NCBI GenBank assembly: GCA_964386925.1
Contig: CAYLUU010000062.1
Span: forward strand, 1 to 13,401
Direction of reading: 5' to 3'
DNA length: 13,401 bases
Source of the DNA: CAG-791 sp964386925
Lineage (GTDB): Bacteria; Bacillota; Clostridia; Lachnospirales; Lachnospiraceae
In this document: positions 6,161-13,225 of the stretch, in pieces
Layout: every line of letters begins with the position of its first letter
Position numbering within the stretch: position 1 is the stretch's first letter
Position numbers and translations under genes: made by a program
The notes under the pieces: model-generated
The model's input: only the letters and a program-made list of their open reading frames with translations
What the model was told of the DNA's origin: nothing
Database searches by the model: none

Positions 6161-7234
6161 TTATGCGCGAGCCTTAGCCTTGTCAATTGCCTCCCAGAGT
6201 CCGCAGATATAAGCGGCGCCGAGAGCACGGTCATACAGGCCATAGCCAGGCATTGCAACTTCATCCCAGATCATGCGGCCATGGTCAGGACGGATCGGGC
6301 CGTCAAAGTTGATGTCATGAAGAGCCTTAACGATCTCGTACATATCGAAGGTTCCGTCGGTAGAAAGGTGTGCTGCCTCCTCGAAGTTGGTCGGGGAGTT
6401 GAATTTCAGGTTGCGAACGTGTGCAAAGTGAATTCTGCCGGGCAGAGCACGAATGATGTCCGGAAGATCGTTCTCCAGATTGGTTCCCAGAGAGCCGGTG
6501 CACAGGGTTACGCCGTTGTGTACATCATCTACTGCATTCATCATGCGAAGGAGCTTCTCCTTGCTGGTGATGATGCGGGGAAGACCGAATACGCTCCATG
6601 CCGGATCGTCCGGATGAATGGCCATCTTAATGTCATACTTGTTGCAGACCGGCATAATTGCCTTCAGGAAATAAACAAGGTTCTCAAAGAGCTTCTCCTC
6701 GTCGATGTCCTTGTACATCTCGAAGAGCTCCTTGATGTGCTCCATTCTCTCCGGCTCCCAGCCAGGCATTACAGTTCCGTTCATGCTGTCCTTAATGGAG
6801 TTGAACATGTCAGCAGGATCAATGGCATCAACTGCCTCCTGGGTATAAGCCAGAACAGTGGATCCATCGGGTCTTCTGCGTGCCAGCTCCGTTCTCGTCC
6901 AGTCGAATACAGGCATGAAGTTGTAGCATACCAGGTGAATATCTTCCTTGCCCAGGTTCTCGAGACACTCGATGTAGGTTGCGATGTCCTTGTCACGATC
7001 TGCGCTGCCGGTCTTGATGGCATCGGATACATTGACAGACTCGATTCCGCTGATGTGAAGTCCTGCTGCCTCAACCTCTTCCTTCAGCGCATGGATCTCT
7101 TCCTGCGTCCAGAGATCGCCGGGCTGCTTGTCATAGAGCATGGTGATAACACCCGTAACATAAGCGGTCTGCTTGATCTGTTTGAGGGTAACGGTGTCGT
7201 GCTTGGAACCGTACCAGCGCATTGTCATTTCCAT
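6161..7234 (-). CDS. uxuA: Mannonate dehydratase
   Basis: This 357-residue cytoplasmic enzyme dehydrates D-mannonate to 2-keto-3-deoxy-D-gluconate in hexuronate breakdown. Family hallmarks are MEMTMRWYG at the N-terminus, AIHPDDP (H207), GVTLCTGSLG (C245), HFAHVRN (H272) and RPDHGR (D317-H318); these His/Cys/Asp residues are the expected divalent-metal ligands. The length fits the shorter Gram-positive UxuA type. The ATG at 7232-7234 is preferred to one at 7253-7255, since AAAGGGG (7244-7250) lies upstream at proper spacing and homologues begin MEMT. It leads the uxuA-uxuB pair and is divergent from an AraC-type regulator. A predicted leader of about 276 nt holds a cloverleaf-like structure. 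Confidence 0.96.
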   Translation of the reverse strand: MEMTMRWYGSKHDTVTLKQIKQTAYVTGVITMLYDKQPGDLWTQEEIHALKEEVEAAGLHISGIESVNVSDAIKTGSADRDKDIATYIECLENLGKEDIHLVCYNFMPVFDWTRTELARRRPDGSTVLAYTQEAVDAIDPADMFNSIKDSMNGTVMPGWEPERMEHIKELFEMYKDIDEEKLFENLVYFLKAIMPVCNKYDIKMAIHPDDPAWSVFGLPRIITSKEKLLRMMNAVDDVHNGVTLCTGSLGTNLENDLPDIIRALPGRIHFAHVRNLKFNSPTNFEEAAHLSTDGTFDMYEIVKALHDINFDGPIRPDHGRMIWDEVAMPGYGLYDRALGAAYICGLWEAIDKAKARA

Positions 7235-7298
7235 TGTCGTAATCCCCTTTCGCATACATGATATGTGGTGAGTTCAGGGAGTCGAAACAACTCTCGTC

Positions 7299-7454
7299 GT
7301 ATCTATTTAGCATCCGCATCTCGAATTTGCGTCGCAAATCCTCGATGTGGCTGGCCAGAGGGGCTATGCCCCTTGGCCGCCTGTCAATTTCAATCATGAA
7401 TTTGTCCGTAAGACGGCCAATTCATGTTGAAATCGCCAGGCGCTAAACAGATAC
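7299..7454 (-). ncRNA. Candidate four-way-junction structured RNA in the uxuA leader
   Basis: On the uxuA-sense strand this segment folds into a cloverleaf. P1 pairs 7442-7454 (GTATCTGTTTAGC) with 7299-7311 (GCTAAATAGATAC), 13 bp. H1 covers 7379-7441, about 25 bp with a CUU apical loop, two bulged A residues and two G-A mismatches. H2 covers 7353-7378, GGCCAAGGGGC with its complement, an AUA loop and one bulged C. H3 covers 7317-7347, a 14-position stem with a tandem G-A/A-G pair and a GAC loop. P1, H1 and H2 abut without unpaired bases; five bases separate H2 from H3 and five separate H3 from P1. Three G-U pairs exist only in this strand. Alternatively it is a MITE-like repeat whose terminal inverted repeats form P1. 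I know of no family it matches. Confidence 0.6.
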
Positions 7455-7490
7455 CCAAATCCCTTAACAGTTCTTCCGATCCCAGGTTTT

Positions 7491-7505
7491 CGGCGCTTTG
7501 CGCCG
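7491..7505 (-). promoter_or_regulatory. 5'-terminal hairpin of the predicted uxuA mRNA
   Basis: CGGCGC-AAA-GCGCCG on the minus strand is a 6-bp GC stem beginning about five bases after the predicted uxuA transcription start. A hairpin at an mRNA 5' end commonly protects against decay in Firmicutes; that role is inferred here. Confidence 0.45.
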
Positions 7506-7516
7506 CAGTTATCTCT

Positions 7517-7544
7517 ATTATCTCGAATTTACCGAAATTGTCCA
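7517..7544 (-). promoter_or_regulatory. Predicted promoter of uxuA-uxuB
   Basis: On the minus strand TGGACA (7539-7544) and GATAAT (7517-7522) each match five of six consensus bases with a 16-base spacer. Start of transcription would be near 7510, which leaves a leader of about 276 nt before the uxuA ATG. Confidence 0.55.
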
Positions 7545-7563
7545 TTGGGACATTTGTTGTCCA
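7538..7563. promoter_or_regulatory. Candidate operator: TTGTCCA direct repeat overlapping the uxuA -35
   Basis: TTGTCCA occurs at 7538-7544 and again at 7557-7563, 19 bp apart start to start, about two helical turns. The promoter-proximal copy overlaps the predicted -35 of uxuA and the other lies just upstream. AraC-type activators typically bind such paired direct repeats next to the -35. The divergent AraC-family gene is the obvious candidate regulator. The rest of 7564-7773 shows no convincing promoter for that gene. Confidence 0.4.
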
Positions 7564-7773
7564 CATTGTAAAAGTTGCGATCCGGTGCTACTCTTTCCTT
7601 ATCGGATGTCTTCTTCCTGCCTTTTTTGCAAAACGATCCGCCGCAGCAGTACATCCGTGCTTTAAAGGTTTTCGTAACTATTCGCATATATCAATTCAAG
7701 GCACGCTTCAGCATCTGCATTCGTTGCCAATGCTCGAAGGCAGCCATGCAAGAGGATCACCGAGGGAATTACC

Positions 7774-8673
7774 ATGAAGGGCAATCTTCGTTCCGCCTTT
7801 AACACTCGTCAATACATGCAGTCCAAAGATTTTGAGGTCTTCTATTACAGCGATCTCCATTTCCACACGCTTCCTGCGCACAAGCACGATTATTACGAAT
7901 TCTATCTCTTTCTCGAGGGAGATCTGGACCTGGACATTTCCGGTCACGCAAGGCCCTTGCATCCCGGCGACATGGTCCTCGTGCCTCCGGGCGTATCTCA
8001 CCACGCTTTGATGCATGATTCCGATGCGCCTTATCGCCGCTTTGTCCTGTGGATCAGCCGCGATTACGCAGCAAGACTCCTGCGGGAATCCCCGGATTAT
8101 GTATTCCTCATGCAGCGAGCCGCCACCTCCGGGCGGTATTTTTATCATTTTCATGAGGCAGAATTTTCTTCCATTCAGGCAAGGCTTCTGCGCCTTCTCG
8201 AGGAGCTGCATTCCAACCGTTACGGTCGGGACGCCGCCGTCAATCTGACTTTGAACGATCTCATTCTCTACATGAATCGAATTATCTATGAACGCGAGCA
8301 TCCCATCGTCTCCGGCACCGGAGATCTGATGCAGGACCTGACGCTCTATATTGACAATCATCTGACGGAGGATCTGACACTGGATGCACTGGCCGAGCAT
8401 GTCTGTCTGTCCAAATACTATATTTCACATTACTTCAAGGATAATCTCGGCATTTCCATCCATCAGTACATCACAAAAAAACGGCTCCAGGGCTGCAGTG
8501 AAGCCATTGCAGCCGGAGCCGATATCACCCGTACCTTCGACGAGTACGGATTTCGTGATTATTCAAGTTTTTACCGTGTGTTTCGGAAGGAGTACGGTGT
8601 GTCTCCCAAGGAATTCCAGGAGGCACACCTCATCAAAGCGGAGCAGTCTGTCACTGAATCGCAATCCTCTTAG
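7774..8673 (+). CDS. AraC-family transcriptional regulator (likely regulator of uxuA-uxuB)
   Basis: The 299-residue protein has an N-terminal cupin sensor domain with HKHDYYEFYLFLEG (residues 36-49) and LHPGDMVLVPPGVSHH (62-77). Two C-terminal helix-turn-helix motifs follow: LTLDALAEHVCLSKYYISHYF (about 201-221) and the second near FDEYGFRDYSSFYRVFRKEYG (about 255-275), ending with the family signature GVSPKEF. Such proteins sense a small ligand, often a sugar, and activate an adjacent operon. Divergence from uxuA suggests a uronate-related inducer; this is inference. The ATG at 7774 has GAGGG seven bases upstream. The 3' end overlaps the convergent hsp20 gene by 23 bp. Confidence 0.92.
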   Translation: MKGNLRSAFNTRQYMQSKDFEVFYYSDLHFHTLPAHKHDYYEFYLFLEGDLDLDISGHARPLHPGDMVLVPPGVSHHALMHDSDAPYRRFVLWISRDYAARLLRESPDYVFLMQRAATSGRYFYHFHEAEFSSIQARLLRLLEELHSNRYGRDAAVNLTLNDLILYMNRIIYEREHPIVSGTGDLMQDLTLYIDNHLTEDLTLDALAEHVCLSKYYISHYFKDNLGISIHQYITKKRLQGCSEAIAAGADITRTFDEYGFRDYSSFYRVFRKEYGVSPKEFQEAHLIKAEQSVTESQSS

Positions 8674-9112
8674 GCTCTTCCTTCTGTTCTACCTGTACCT
8701 GCGGCTTCGGTACGATTACGGTCAGTACTCCGTTTTCGTACTTTGCTGAGATGTCCTCAGGCTTCAGATGGTCGCCCACCCGGAAGGTTCTCTGGTAAGA
8801 TGCCTCGCGGCGCTCCCGGCGGATGTACTTGCCGGTCTTCTCGTCCTTTTCATCCTTGTTCTCCGAGTGCGCAGCGGAGATGGTAAGGTTACCATCCTTC
8901 ATGTCCACATGCAGGTCTTCCTTCTGGAAGCCAGGCAGCTCTGCCTGCACCTTGTAGTCCTTCTCCTCTTCAATGACATCGGTCTTCATTGCCTGCGTGC
9001 TCTTCAGCGTGCTGCCCCAGAAATCATTGAACATGTGGTCCATTGCATCAAACGGTGCAACTCCGAAAAAGTCATCGTTCCTATTATCGTTCCACAGCAT
9101 CGGCATCAACAT
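8651..9112 (-). CDS. Hsp20 / alpha-crystallin small heat-shock protein
   Basis: This 153-residue ATP-independent chaperone holds unfolding proteins in the cytoplasm. The alpha-crystallin domain spans about residues 41-137 and shows AELPGFQKEDLHVDMKDG and the conserved AKYENGVLTVIVPK (123-136). The C-terminal I-x-I motif is present as RIAIQ (I150, I152), which mediates oligomer assembly. The frame is open further upstream, but the ATG at 9110-9112 is chosen because a perfect AGGAGG (9121-9126) lies eight bases away. No CIRCE inverted repeat was found upstream, so HrcA control is not supported by this sequence. It has its own promoter and converges with the AraC-type gene. Confidence 0.95.
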   Translation of the reverse strand: MLMPMLWNDNRNDDFFGVAPFDAMDHMFNDFWGSTLKSTQAMKTDVIEEEKDYKVQAELPGFQKEDLHVDMKDGNLTISAAHSENKDEKDEKTGKYIRRERREASYQRTFRVGDHLKPEDISAKYENGVLTVIVPKPQVQVEQKEEPKRIAIQ

Positions 9113-9195
9113 AACAAACACCTCCTACTCTATGAATTCTTATGCTCTTTGTTGTACGGATTGCCTGTCTTAGGTTTTCTTCCCTTCGACAATTA

Positions 9196-9223
9196 TTGTT
9201 ATACTCCTAATAGAACATATAGT
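9196..9223 (+). promoter_or_regulatory. Possible opposing promoter toward the patatin-like gene
   Basis: On the plus strand TTGTTA (9196-9201) and TATAGT (9218-9223) are 16 bases apart, occupying the same DNA as the hsp20 promoter. If used, it would give the patatin-like gene a leader of about 210 nt. The 9227-9439 stretch otherwise holds only a repeated TCTGGCCA (near 9325 and 9354) and a TAAAAT that lacks a good -35. Confidence 0.25.
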
Positions 9224-9226
9224 CAA
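9198..9226 (-). promoter_or_regulatory. Promoter of the hsp20 gene
   Basis: TTGACT (9221-9226) and TATAAC (9198-9203) lie on the minus strand with an ideal 17-base spacer, each matching five of six consensus bases. Transcription would start near 9191, giving a leader of about 79 nt. Confidence 0.75.
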
Positions 9227-9439
9227 CGTAGAATTCATTAAGAAACAATAAAGTCATCCCTCTTCCAATAGAGCCGCAGCAAGGCAAACCATCCGCGGAC
9301 AGTCTTCGAAATCTGGCCATGTTTTTTCGAATTCCCGGAGCTAAAATAATTGTCTGGCCAGCCCCGTAACGGCCTTACGAAGGCATCTTCAAGCCGGTGA
9401 GGAGCTGAACCATCGCGAATCTGCGTCAAGGAGGAACCA

Positions 9440-10297
9440 ATGAATCGAATTGGACTTGTAGTAGAGGGCGGCGGCATGAAATGTGCCTACAGCGCCGCTG
9501 TTCTGGATCGTTTTCTGGATGATGACATCCGGTTTTCTTACGTCATCGGCGTATCGGCCGGAAGTGCTAACGCCGCTTCTTTTCTCGGCGGGCAGCGCGG
9601 CCGAAACAAGCGCTTCTACACCGACCATCTTCACGAAAAAGGATATTTTGGCCTTTCCAGCTTTTTGAAGAGCGGAGATCTGTTCGGTCTGGATTATATC
9701 TACAGCACACTGACCAACAGCGACGGTGCCGACCCGCTTGACTGGCCTGCCATCGAGGCGAACCCGGCCCGTTACGAGGTTGTTGCAACCAATGCCCTTA
9801 CCGGCGAGCCGCGGTATTTTGACAAAAGCGAAATGCATCAGGACGACTACCAGATCATCAAGGCCAGCTGCTCTCTTCCCGCTGCCTGCCGGCCGCGTAT
9901 GGTGGAGGGCATCCCCTATTATGACGGCGGCGTCTCAGATCCGATTCCGGCAGATCGGGCACTATCTCAGGGCTGCGACAAGGTGGTCGTCATTTTATCC
10001 AAGCCCCGCAGCTTTGTGAAAAAGCCGGAAGGTCTCCGTCCGGTATATACCGTTCTCTGTCATCGGTATCCGAAAATCGTGGAGCTCCTGAATACTCGGC
10101 ACATCCACTACACAGAGAACTTCCGCCGGGTCTTCGAGCTCGAAGCGCAGGGAAAGGCACTGGTCTTCGCCCCCAGTCAGGAGCTTCCTATGAGCACCTA
10201 TGCCATGGACGCCGCAGAGAATCAGAATCTCTATGATCTGGGGCTGAAGGACTACGCATCGCAGCAAAAAGCCCTGCAGGAATTCCTGCAGGGTTGA
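9440..10297 (+). CDS. Patatin-like phospholipase
   Basis: The 285-residue protein carries the three patatin signatures: the oxyanion-hole segment EGGGMKCAYSAAVL (residues 9-22), the nucleophile elbow GVSAGS with Ser39, and the DGG catalytic aspartate (D162 in YYDGGVSDPIP). It resembles the bacterial RssA/YjjU-like group of cytoplasmic acyl hydrolases, using a Ser-Asp dyad on lipid esters; the natural substrate is unknown. No signal peptide is visible. A strong AAGGAGG lies five bases before the ATG. The last codons coincide with a 22-bp perfect palindrome that forms a terminator for the convergent strand. It appears monocistronic. Confidence 0.92.
   Translation: MNRIGLVVEGGGMKCAYSAAVLDRFLDDDIRFSYVIGVSAGSANAASFLGGQRGRNKRFYTDHLHEKGYFGLSSFLKSGDLFGLDYIYSTLTNSDGADPLDWPAIEANPARYEVVATNALTGEPRYFDKSEMHQDDYQIIKASCSLPAACRPRMVEGIPYYDGGVSDPIPADRALSQGCDKVVVILSKPRSFVKKPEGLRPVYTVLCHRYPKIVELLNTRHIHYTENFRRVFELEAQGKALVFAPSQELPMSTYAMDAAENQNLYDLGLKDYASQQKALQEFLQG
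10266..10293 (-). terminator. Intrinsic terminator embedded in the patatin 3' end
   Basis: CCCTGCAGG-AATT-CCTGCAGGG (10272-10293) is a perfect palindrome. On the minus strand it is followed by C and five T residues (10270-10266), as in an intrinsic terminator, so it can stop transcription arriving from the beta-mannosidase side. On plus it is followed by TTGATAATT and is a weaker candidate. It encodes the C-terminal ALQEFLQG of the patatin-like protein. Confidence 0.6.
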
Positions 10298-10298
10298 T

Positions 10299-10333
10299 AA
10301 TTCGCAATCCGGACCGGAATTCGCAATCCGGAC
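10299..10333. repeat. Tandem 16-bp direct repeat
   Basis: AATTCGCAATCCGGAC occurs at 10299-10314 and again, identically, at 10318-10333, a 19-bp period. It starts right after the patatin stop codon. No function is evident. The remainder of 10334-10436 contains a small GCGTGC/GCACGC inverted repeat near 10386 and no supported gene. Confidence 0.8.
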
Positions 10334-10436
10334 TCTCGTCCTTCTTGCTCATTTCGGTCTGCCCGTCCAATGTCTGTGCTTCTGCGCGTGCCAGCACGCT
10401 CATCTGCACAGCCGCTGTCCGGAGCCAATGATTTAT

Positions 10437-10471
10437 CTAAAAGCGGATTGCTACGCTGTCCGAGCTTTTAG
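10437..10471. terminator. Bidirectional terminator-like hairpin between patatin and beta-mannosidase genes
   Basis: CTAAAAGC (10437-10444) pairs with GCTTTTAG (10464-10471), continued by GGA/TCC across a two-base bulge with an 11-base loop. The stem is flanked by A and T tracts on both strands, as in bidirectional terminators between convergent genes. The minus-strand left arm contains the beta-mannosidase TAA stop. Confidence 0.55.
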
Positions 10472-13080
10472 GCAATATCGTACACGCTTCTGACTCTCAG
10501 TTCACCTTCCGGCTTCTCTCCGACGATCTGCAGCACGCGCTGCCCCTTCTCCATATCGAAGAAGTTGTCGGACAGCCGCAGATTGCCGTCCTCAGATTCC
10601 ACACAGACACCCTTGGCATACCCTTCGCTGGTGACGATGACCTGATCCCCCATCACCTCAACCGACAGCTTCGGATCCGTAAAGCGGTAATGCTTCGGTG
10701 CAACGAACAGTGCCGATCCCGAAGAAATAACCTCTCCCTCCTGCACAAACTCATAATACAGGTGCATTTCCCTCTCATCGCCGTCCTGGTTGAAGATTTC
10801 CTTTTCCAGCCAGGTTCCGCTGTAGGGTTCTACCTCTACCGGCACTTCCTGTTCCCGAATCACTGCAGAATCCGGTCTTCTCAGCTGCCAGCGAACAATC
10901 CCCTTCACCGTCTCTCCTGTTTCATTCGCCACATGCAGCGCAGCCGAATACTCCACCGGAATCGGCAGGGAGTTTACAAACGGCTTCTGATCGAGCCTTC
11001 CATGCTCTTCACAGGTAATGGAAACCGGTGCAAAGAACCGTTTCTCGCCGTAGTGCAACGCTTTCCATCTGCCGTAATAATCAATGGATGACCAGGAAGC
11101 TACCGGCCAGATGTCGTTCAGCTGCCATACCACGGTTCCCATGCAGGTTCCGCGAATCCGGCGAAAATATTCCACGCCGTACCGAATCGCATCCAGCTGC
11201 AGCATCTGCGAGCAGTACAACAGCTGATCAAAATCCTTCGGATAACGGTAGGTGGCCGACAGGTAGTTCATTATTTTGCCGTTGGCTGCGGTATTGCGCT
11301 GGTGCATTTCCATGATTTCCGAGAATACGTTCCGATCCTCCGGCTCCGTGAAGGAGCGCACCGTTGCCATGCAAGGGAAGGACTGAAAGCCGAACTCCGA
11401 CAGGAAGCGGAAATGGTGCTTCCTGTAATCCGAGAACTGATCTCCACCGTGCCAGACGCCCCAATAATGGGCGTCTCCGATGTTCTCCTCATAGGCATCC
11501 TCATAATTTCCGCCGGACGACGGAGAAGACGGCCAGTAGAAGGCATTCGGATCCTCTTCCTTCAGGATGGACGGAAGGATGTACTCATACAGCTTGATAT
11601 AGTCATAGAACTGCTTGTTGGACGCCCGGTGAACCGGTGCAATGCCCTCGGTTCCCGGCAAAATTCCATTGAATCTGCCATTCCACTGATCCTCCAGAAT
11701 TTCCGTCTCCATCTCGTTGTTGCCGCACCACAGTCCCAGCGAAGCATGATGGCGGAGTCTGCGCACCACTTCTACGAATTCCGCTCTCAGCGTTTCCTCA
11801 AAGGCGTCGTCCAGCTCGTAGCTCGCGCAGGCGAACATGAAATCCTGCCACAACAGCAGTCCGTATTCATCGCAGAGATCATAGAAGAAATCATCCAGAT
11901 AATAACCGCCGCCCCAGATTCGGATGGAATTGTAATGGGCCTCTGCTGCATCGCGCAGCAGAATCTCCGTTCTCTCCCGGTTCACCCTCGAAAGGATATT
12001 GTCCTCCGGAATGTAATCTCCGCCCATTGCGAAAATCCGCAGTCCGTTGACCACGAAATCAAAATGCCGTCCCTCCTTGCGGTCCTCACGGATCTGCGGC
12101 CCGATGTGCGGGTCCCGCTCTTCCTCTGGGAACGGCGAGGTATCCACCGTCACCGTTCGAAGGCCGATGCGTTTCTGCTCAGAGTCCAGCACAGCCCCGG
12201 TCTCATCGTCGAGCAGGGATACCGTAACCGTATACAGTGGCTGCGCGCCGTAGCCATTCGGCCACCACAGCTGCGGGTTTTCTACTGTCAGAACAGCCGC
12301 TCCGCCCTCCGCCTTATTATCCGCAAAATTTACCGTCTCGCCATCCGGCTTTGTCAGGGTAGCCTGCAGATGCGTTCCCTCCGCCGCAACCGGGTCCGTC
12401 TGTGCAGTAACGGTCAGCTTTACCGCGCGCACAGCATTTCCGTGAATTCCGGTTTCGGCGATATCATGCTCCTGAAGGATTCGGACATCATTGGACAGTC
12501 TCGCCTTTTTTACGCCCAGCAGTCGTACCGACCGATAGAAGCCGGCATCGGGCAGGCGCGGGCCCCAGTCCCACCCGAACATGCAGTGCGCCTTGCGCAG
12601 CTGCGGATATCCCGGCATGGCGTCCGTGCTCTCCATATTCCCGATTCTCGCATGGGCGGCCGCGATATATTGGGTCGGCGAGTAGAAGGTGACTTTCAGC
12701 TCATTGTCACCCGCCATCAGCAGCCCCTTCACGTCATACTCATAGCTGCGGTGCATATTCTCGACATGTCCCAGCTTCGTGCCATTCAGGACGATATCCG
12801 CAACCGTATCAATTCCGTCGAAGCGCAAAATAACGCGGTCTCCTTCCAGAACCTCCGGTTCCGGAACAAAATGCTCCGTGAAGACAAAATCGTTCTCCAT
12901 GAGCTTCAGCGCATCCAGTTCATTGTCCCGCCAATACGGATCCGGCATCAGCTCATGCTCCAGCAGGCAGGAGTACACGCTTCCCGGAACCTTGACCGGA
13001 ATCGGATCCGGGCCGATATGGTACACATTTTCCTCCGGAATGGTCAATGTCCATCCCTGTGACAGCAATTGTTCGATCAT
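10468..13080 (-). CDS. Beta-mannosidase, glycoside hydrolase family 2
   Basis: This 870-residue protein has the GH2 layout: an N-terminal jelly-roll sugar-binding domain (about 1-190), an Ig-like domain (about 200-310), a TIM-barrel catalytic domain (about 340-680), and C-terminal beta domains. The acid/base glutamate is E456 in WCGNNEME and the nucleophile is E562 in FLSEFGFQSFP; CMFGWDWGPRLPDAG (166-180) is characteristic of beta-mannosidases. It releases terminal beta-mannose from mannooligosaccharides or N-glycan cores. There is no signal peptide, so it is probably cytoplasmic and acts on imported oligosaccharides. The ATG at 13078-13080 follows GGAGGGG. It appears monocistronic; no transporter is visible nearby. 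Confidence 0.95.
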   Translation of the reverse strand: MIEQLLSQGWTLTIPEENVYHIGPDPIPVKVPGSVYSCLLEHELMPDPYWRDNELDALKLMENDFVFTEHFVPEPEVLEGDRVILRFDGIDTVADIVLNGTKLGHVENMHRSYEYDVKGLLMAGDNELKVTFYSPTQYIAAAHARIGNMESTDAMPGYPQLRKAHCMFGWDWGPRLPDAGFYRSVRLLGVKKARLSNDVRILQEHDIAETGIHGNAVRAVKLTVTAQTDPVAAEGTHLQATLTKPDGETVNFADNKAEGGAAVLTVENPQLWWPNGYGAQPLYTVTVSLLDDETGAVLDSEQKRIGLRTVTVDTSPFPEEERDPHIGPQIREDRKEGRHFDFVVNGLRIFAMGGDYIPEDNILSRVNRERTEILLRDAAEAHYNSIRIWGGGYYLDDFFYDLCDEYGLLLWQDFMFACASYELDDAFEETLRAEFVEVVRRLRHHASLGLWCGNNEMETEILEDQWNGRFNGILPGTEGIAPVHRASNKQFYDYIKLYEYILPSILKEEDPNAFYWPSSPSSGGNYEDAYEENIGDAHYWGVWHGGDQFSDYRKHHFRFLSEFGFQSFPCMATVRSFTEPEDRNVFSEIMEMHQRNTAANGKIMNYLSATYRYPKDFDQLLYCSQMLQLDAIRYGVEYFRRIRGTCMGTVVWQLNDIWPVASWSSIDYYGRWKALHYGEKRFFAPVSITCEEHGRLDQKPFVNSLPIPVEYSAALHVANETGETVKGIVRWQLRRPDSAVIREQEVPVEVEPYSGTWLEKEIFNQDGDEREMHLYYEFVQEGEVISSGSALFVAPKHYRFTDPKLSVEVMGDQVIVTSEGYAKGVCVESEDGNLRLSDNFFDMEKGQRVLQIVGEKPEGELRVRSVYDIA

Positions 13081-13174
13081 CTTTCCCCTCCAAATACGCT
13101 TAGATCATCTGTATTTGCTCCCATCGTAACGCGAGGGAGGTTATCTGTCGATTTCTTTCTTAAACGCAAACACC

Positions 13175-13214
13175 TGACACAGCTTTTGACACACTTTAAC
13201 CCATTTACTAACCC
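13175..13214. repeat. Two adjacent pairs of 12-bp-spaced direct repeats upstream of the beta-mannosidase gene
   Basis: TGACACA occurs at 13175-13181 and 13187-13193, and TAACCC at 13197-13202 and 13209-13214; each pair has a 12-bp period. They lie just downstream of the start predicted from the candidate promoter at 13226-13253, where a repressor would bind. No regulator family is recognised. Confidence 0.5.
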
Positions 13215-13225
13215 AATTTATTTCG

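Noticed and set aside
7131..7397. 88-codon minus-strand frame overlapping the uxuA start
   Set aside because: It runs through the H1-H3 hairpins and then out of frame into uxuA; the palindromic DNA explains the open frame.
7390..7428. Short leader-peptide candidate (MNWPSYGQIHD) in the uxuA leader
   Set aside because: No ribosome binding site and the codons are dictated by the H1 inverted repeat; no run of regulatory codons.
7299..7454. tRNA or tmRNA gene, because of the cloverleaf outline
   Set aside because: Arm lengths (about 25, 11 and 14 bp) and the 13-bp closing stem do not fit tRNA, and no T-arm GTTCRA sequence or CCA end is present.
7424..7777. 117-codon open frame on plus running into the AraC-type gene start
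   Set aside because: It starts inside the cloverleaf repeat, lacks a good ribosome binding site, shows no recognisable family, and spans the promoter region.
9113..9240. CIRCE (HrcA) element upstream of hsp20
   Set aside because: Searched for TTAGCACTC with GAGTGCTAA and found no such inverted repeat.
11302..13062. Long plus-strand frame opposite the beta-mannosidase gene
   Set aside because: It is an antisense shadow of a clear GH2 gene, with no ribosome binding site and no domain.
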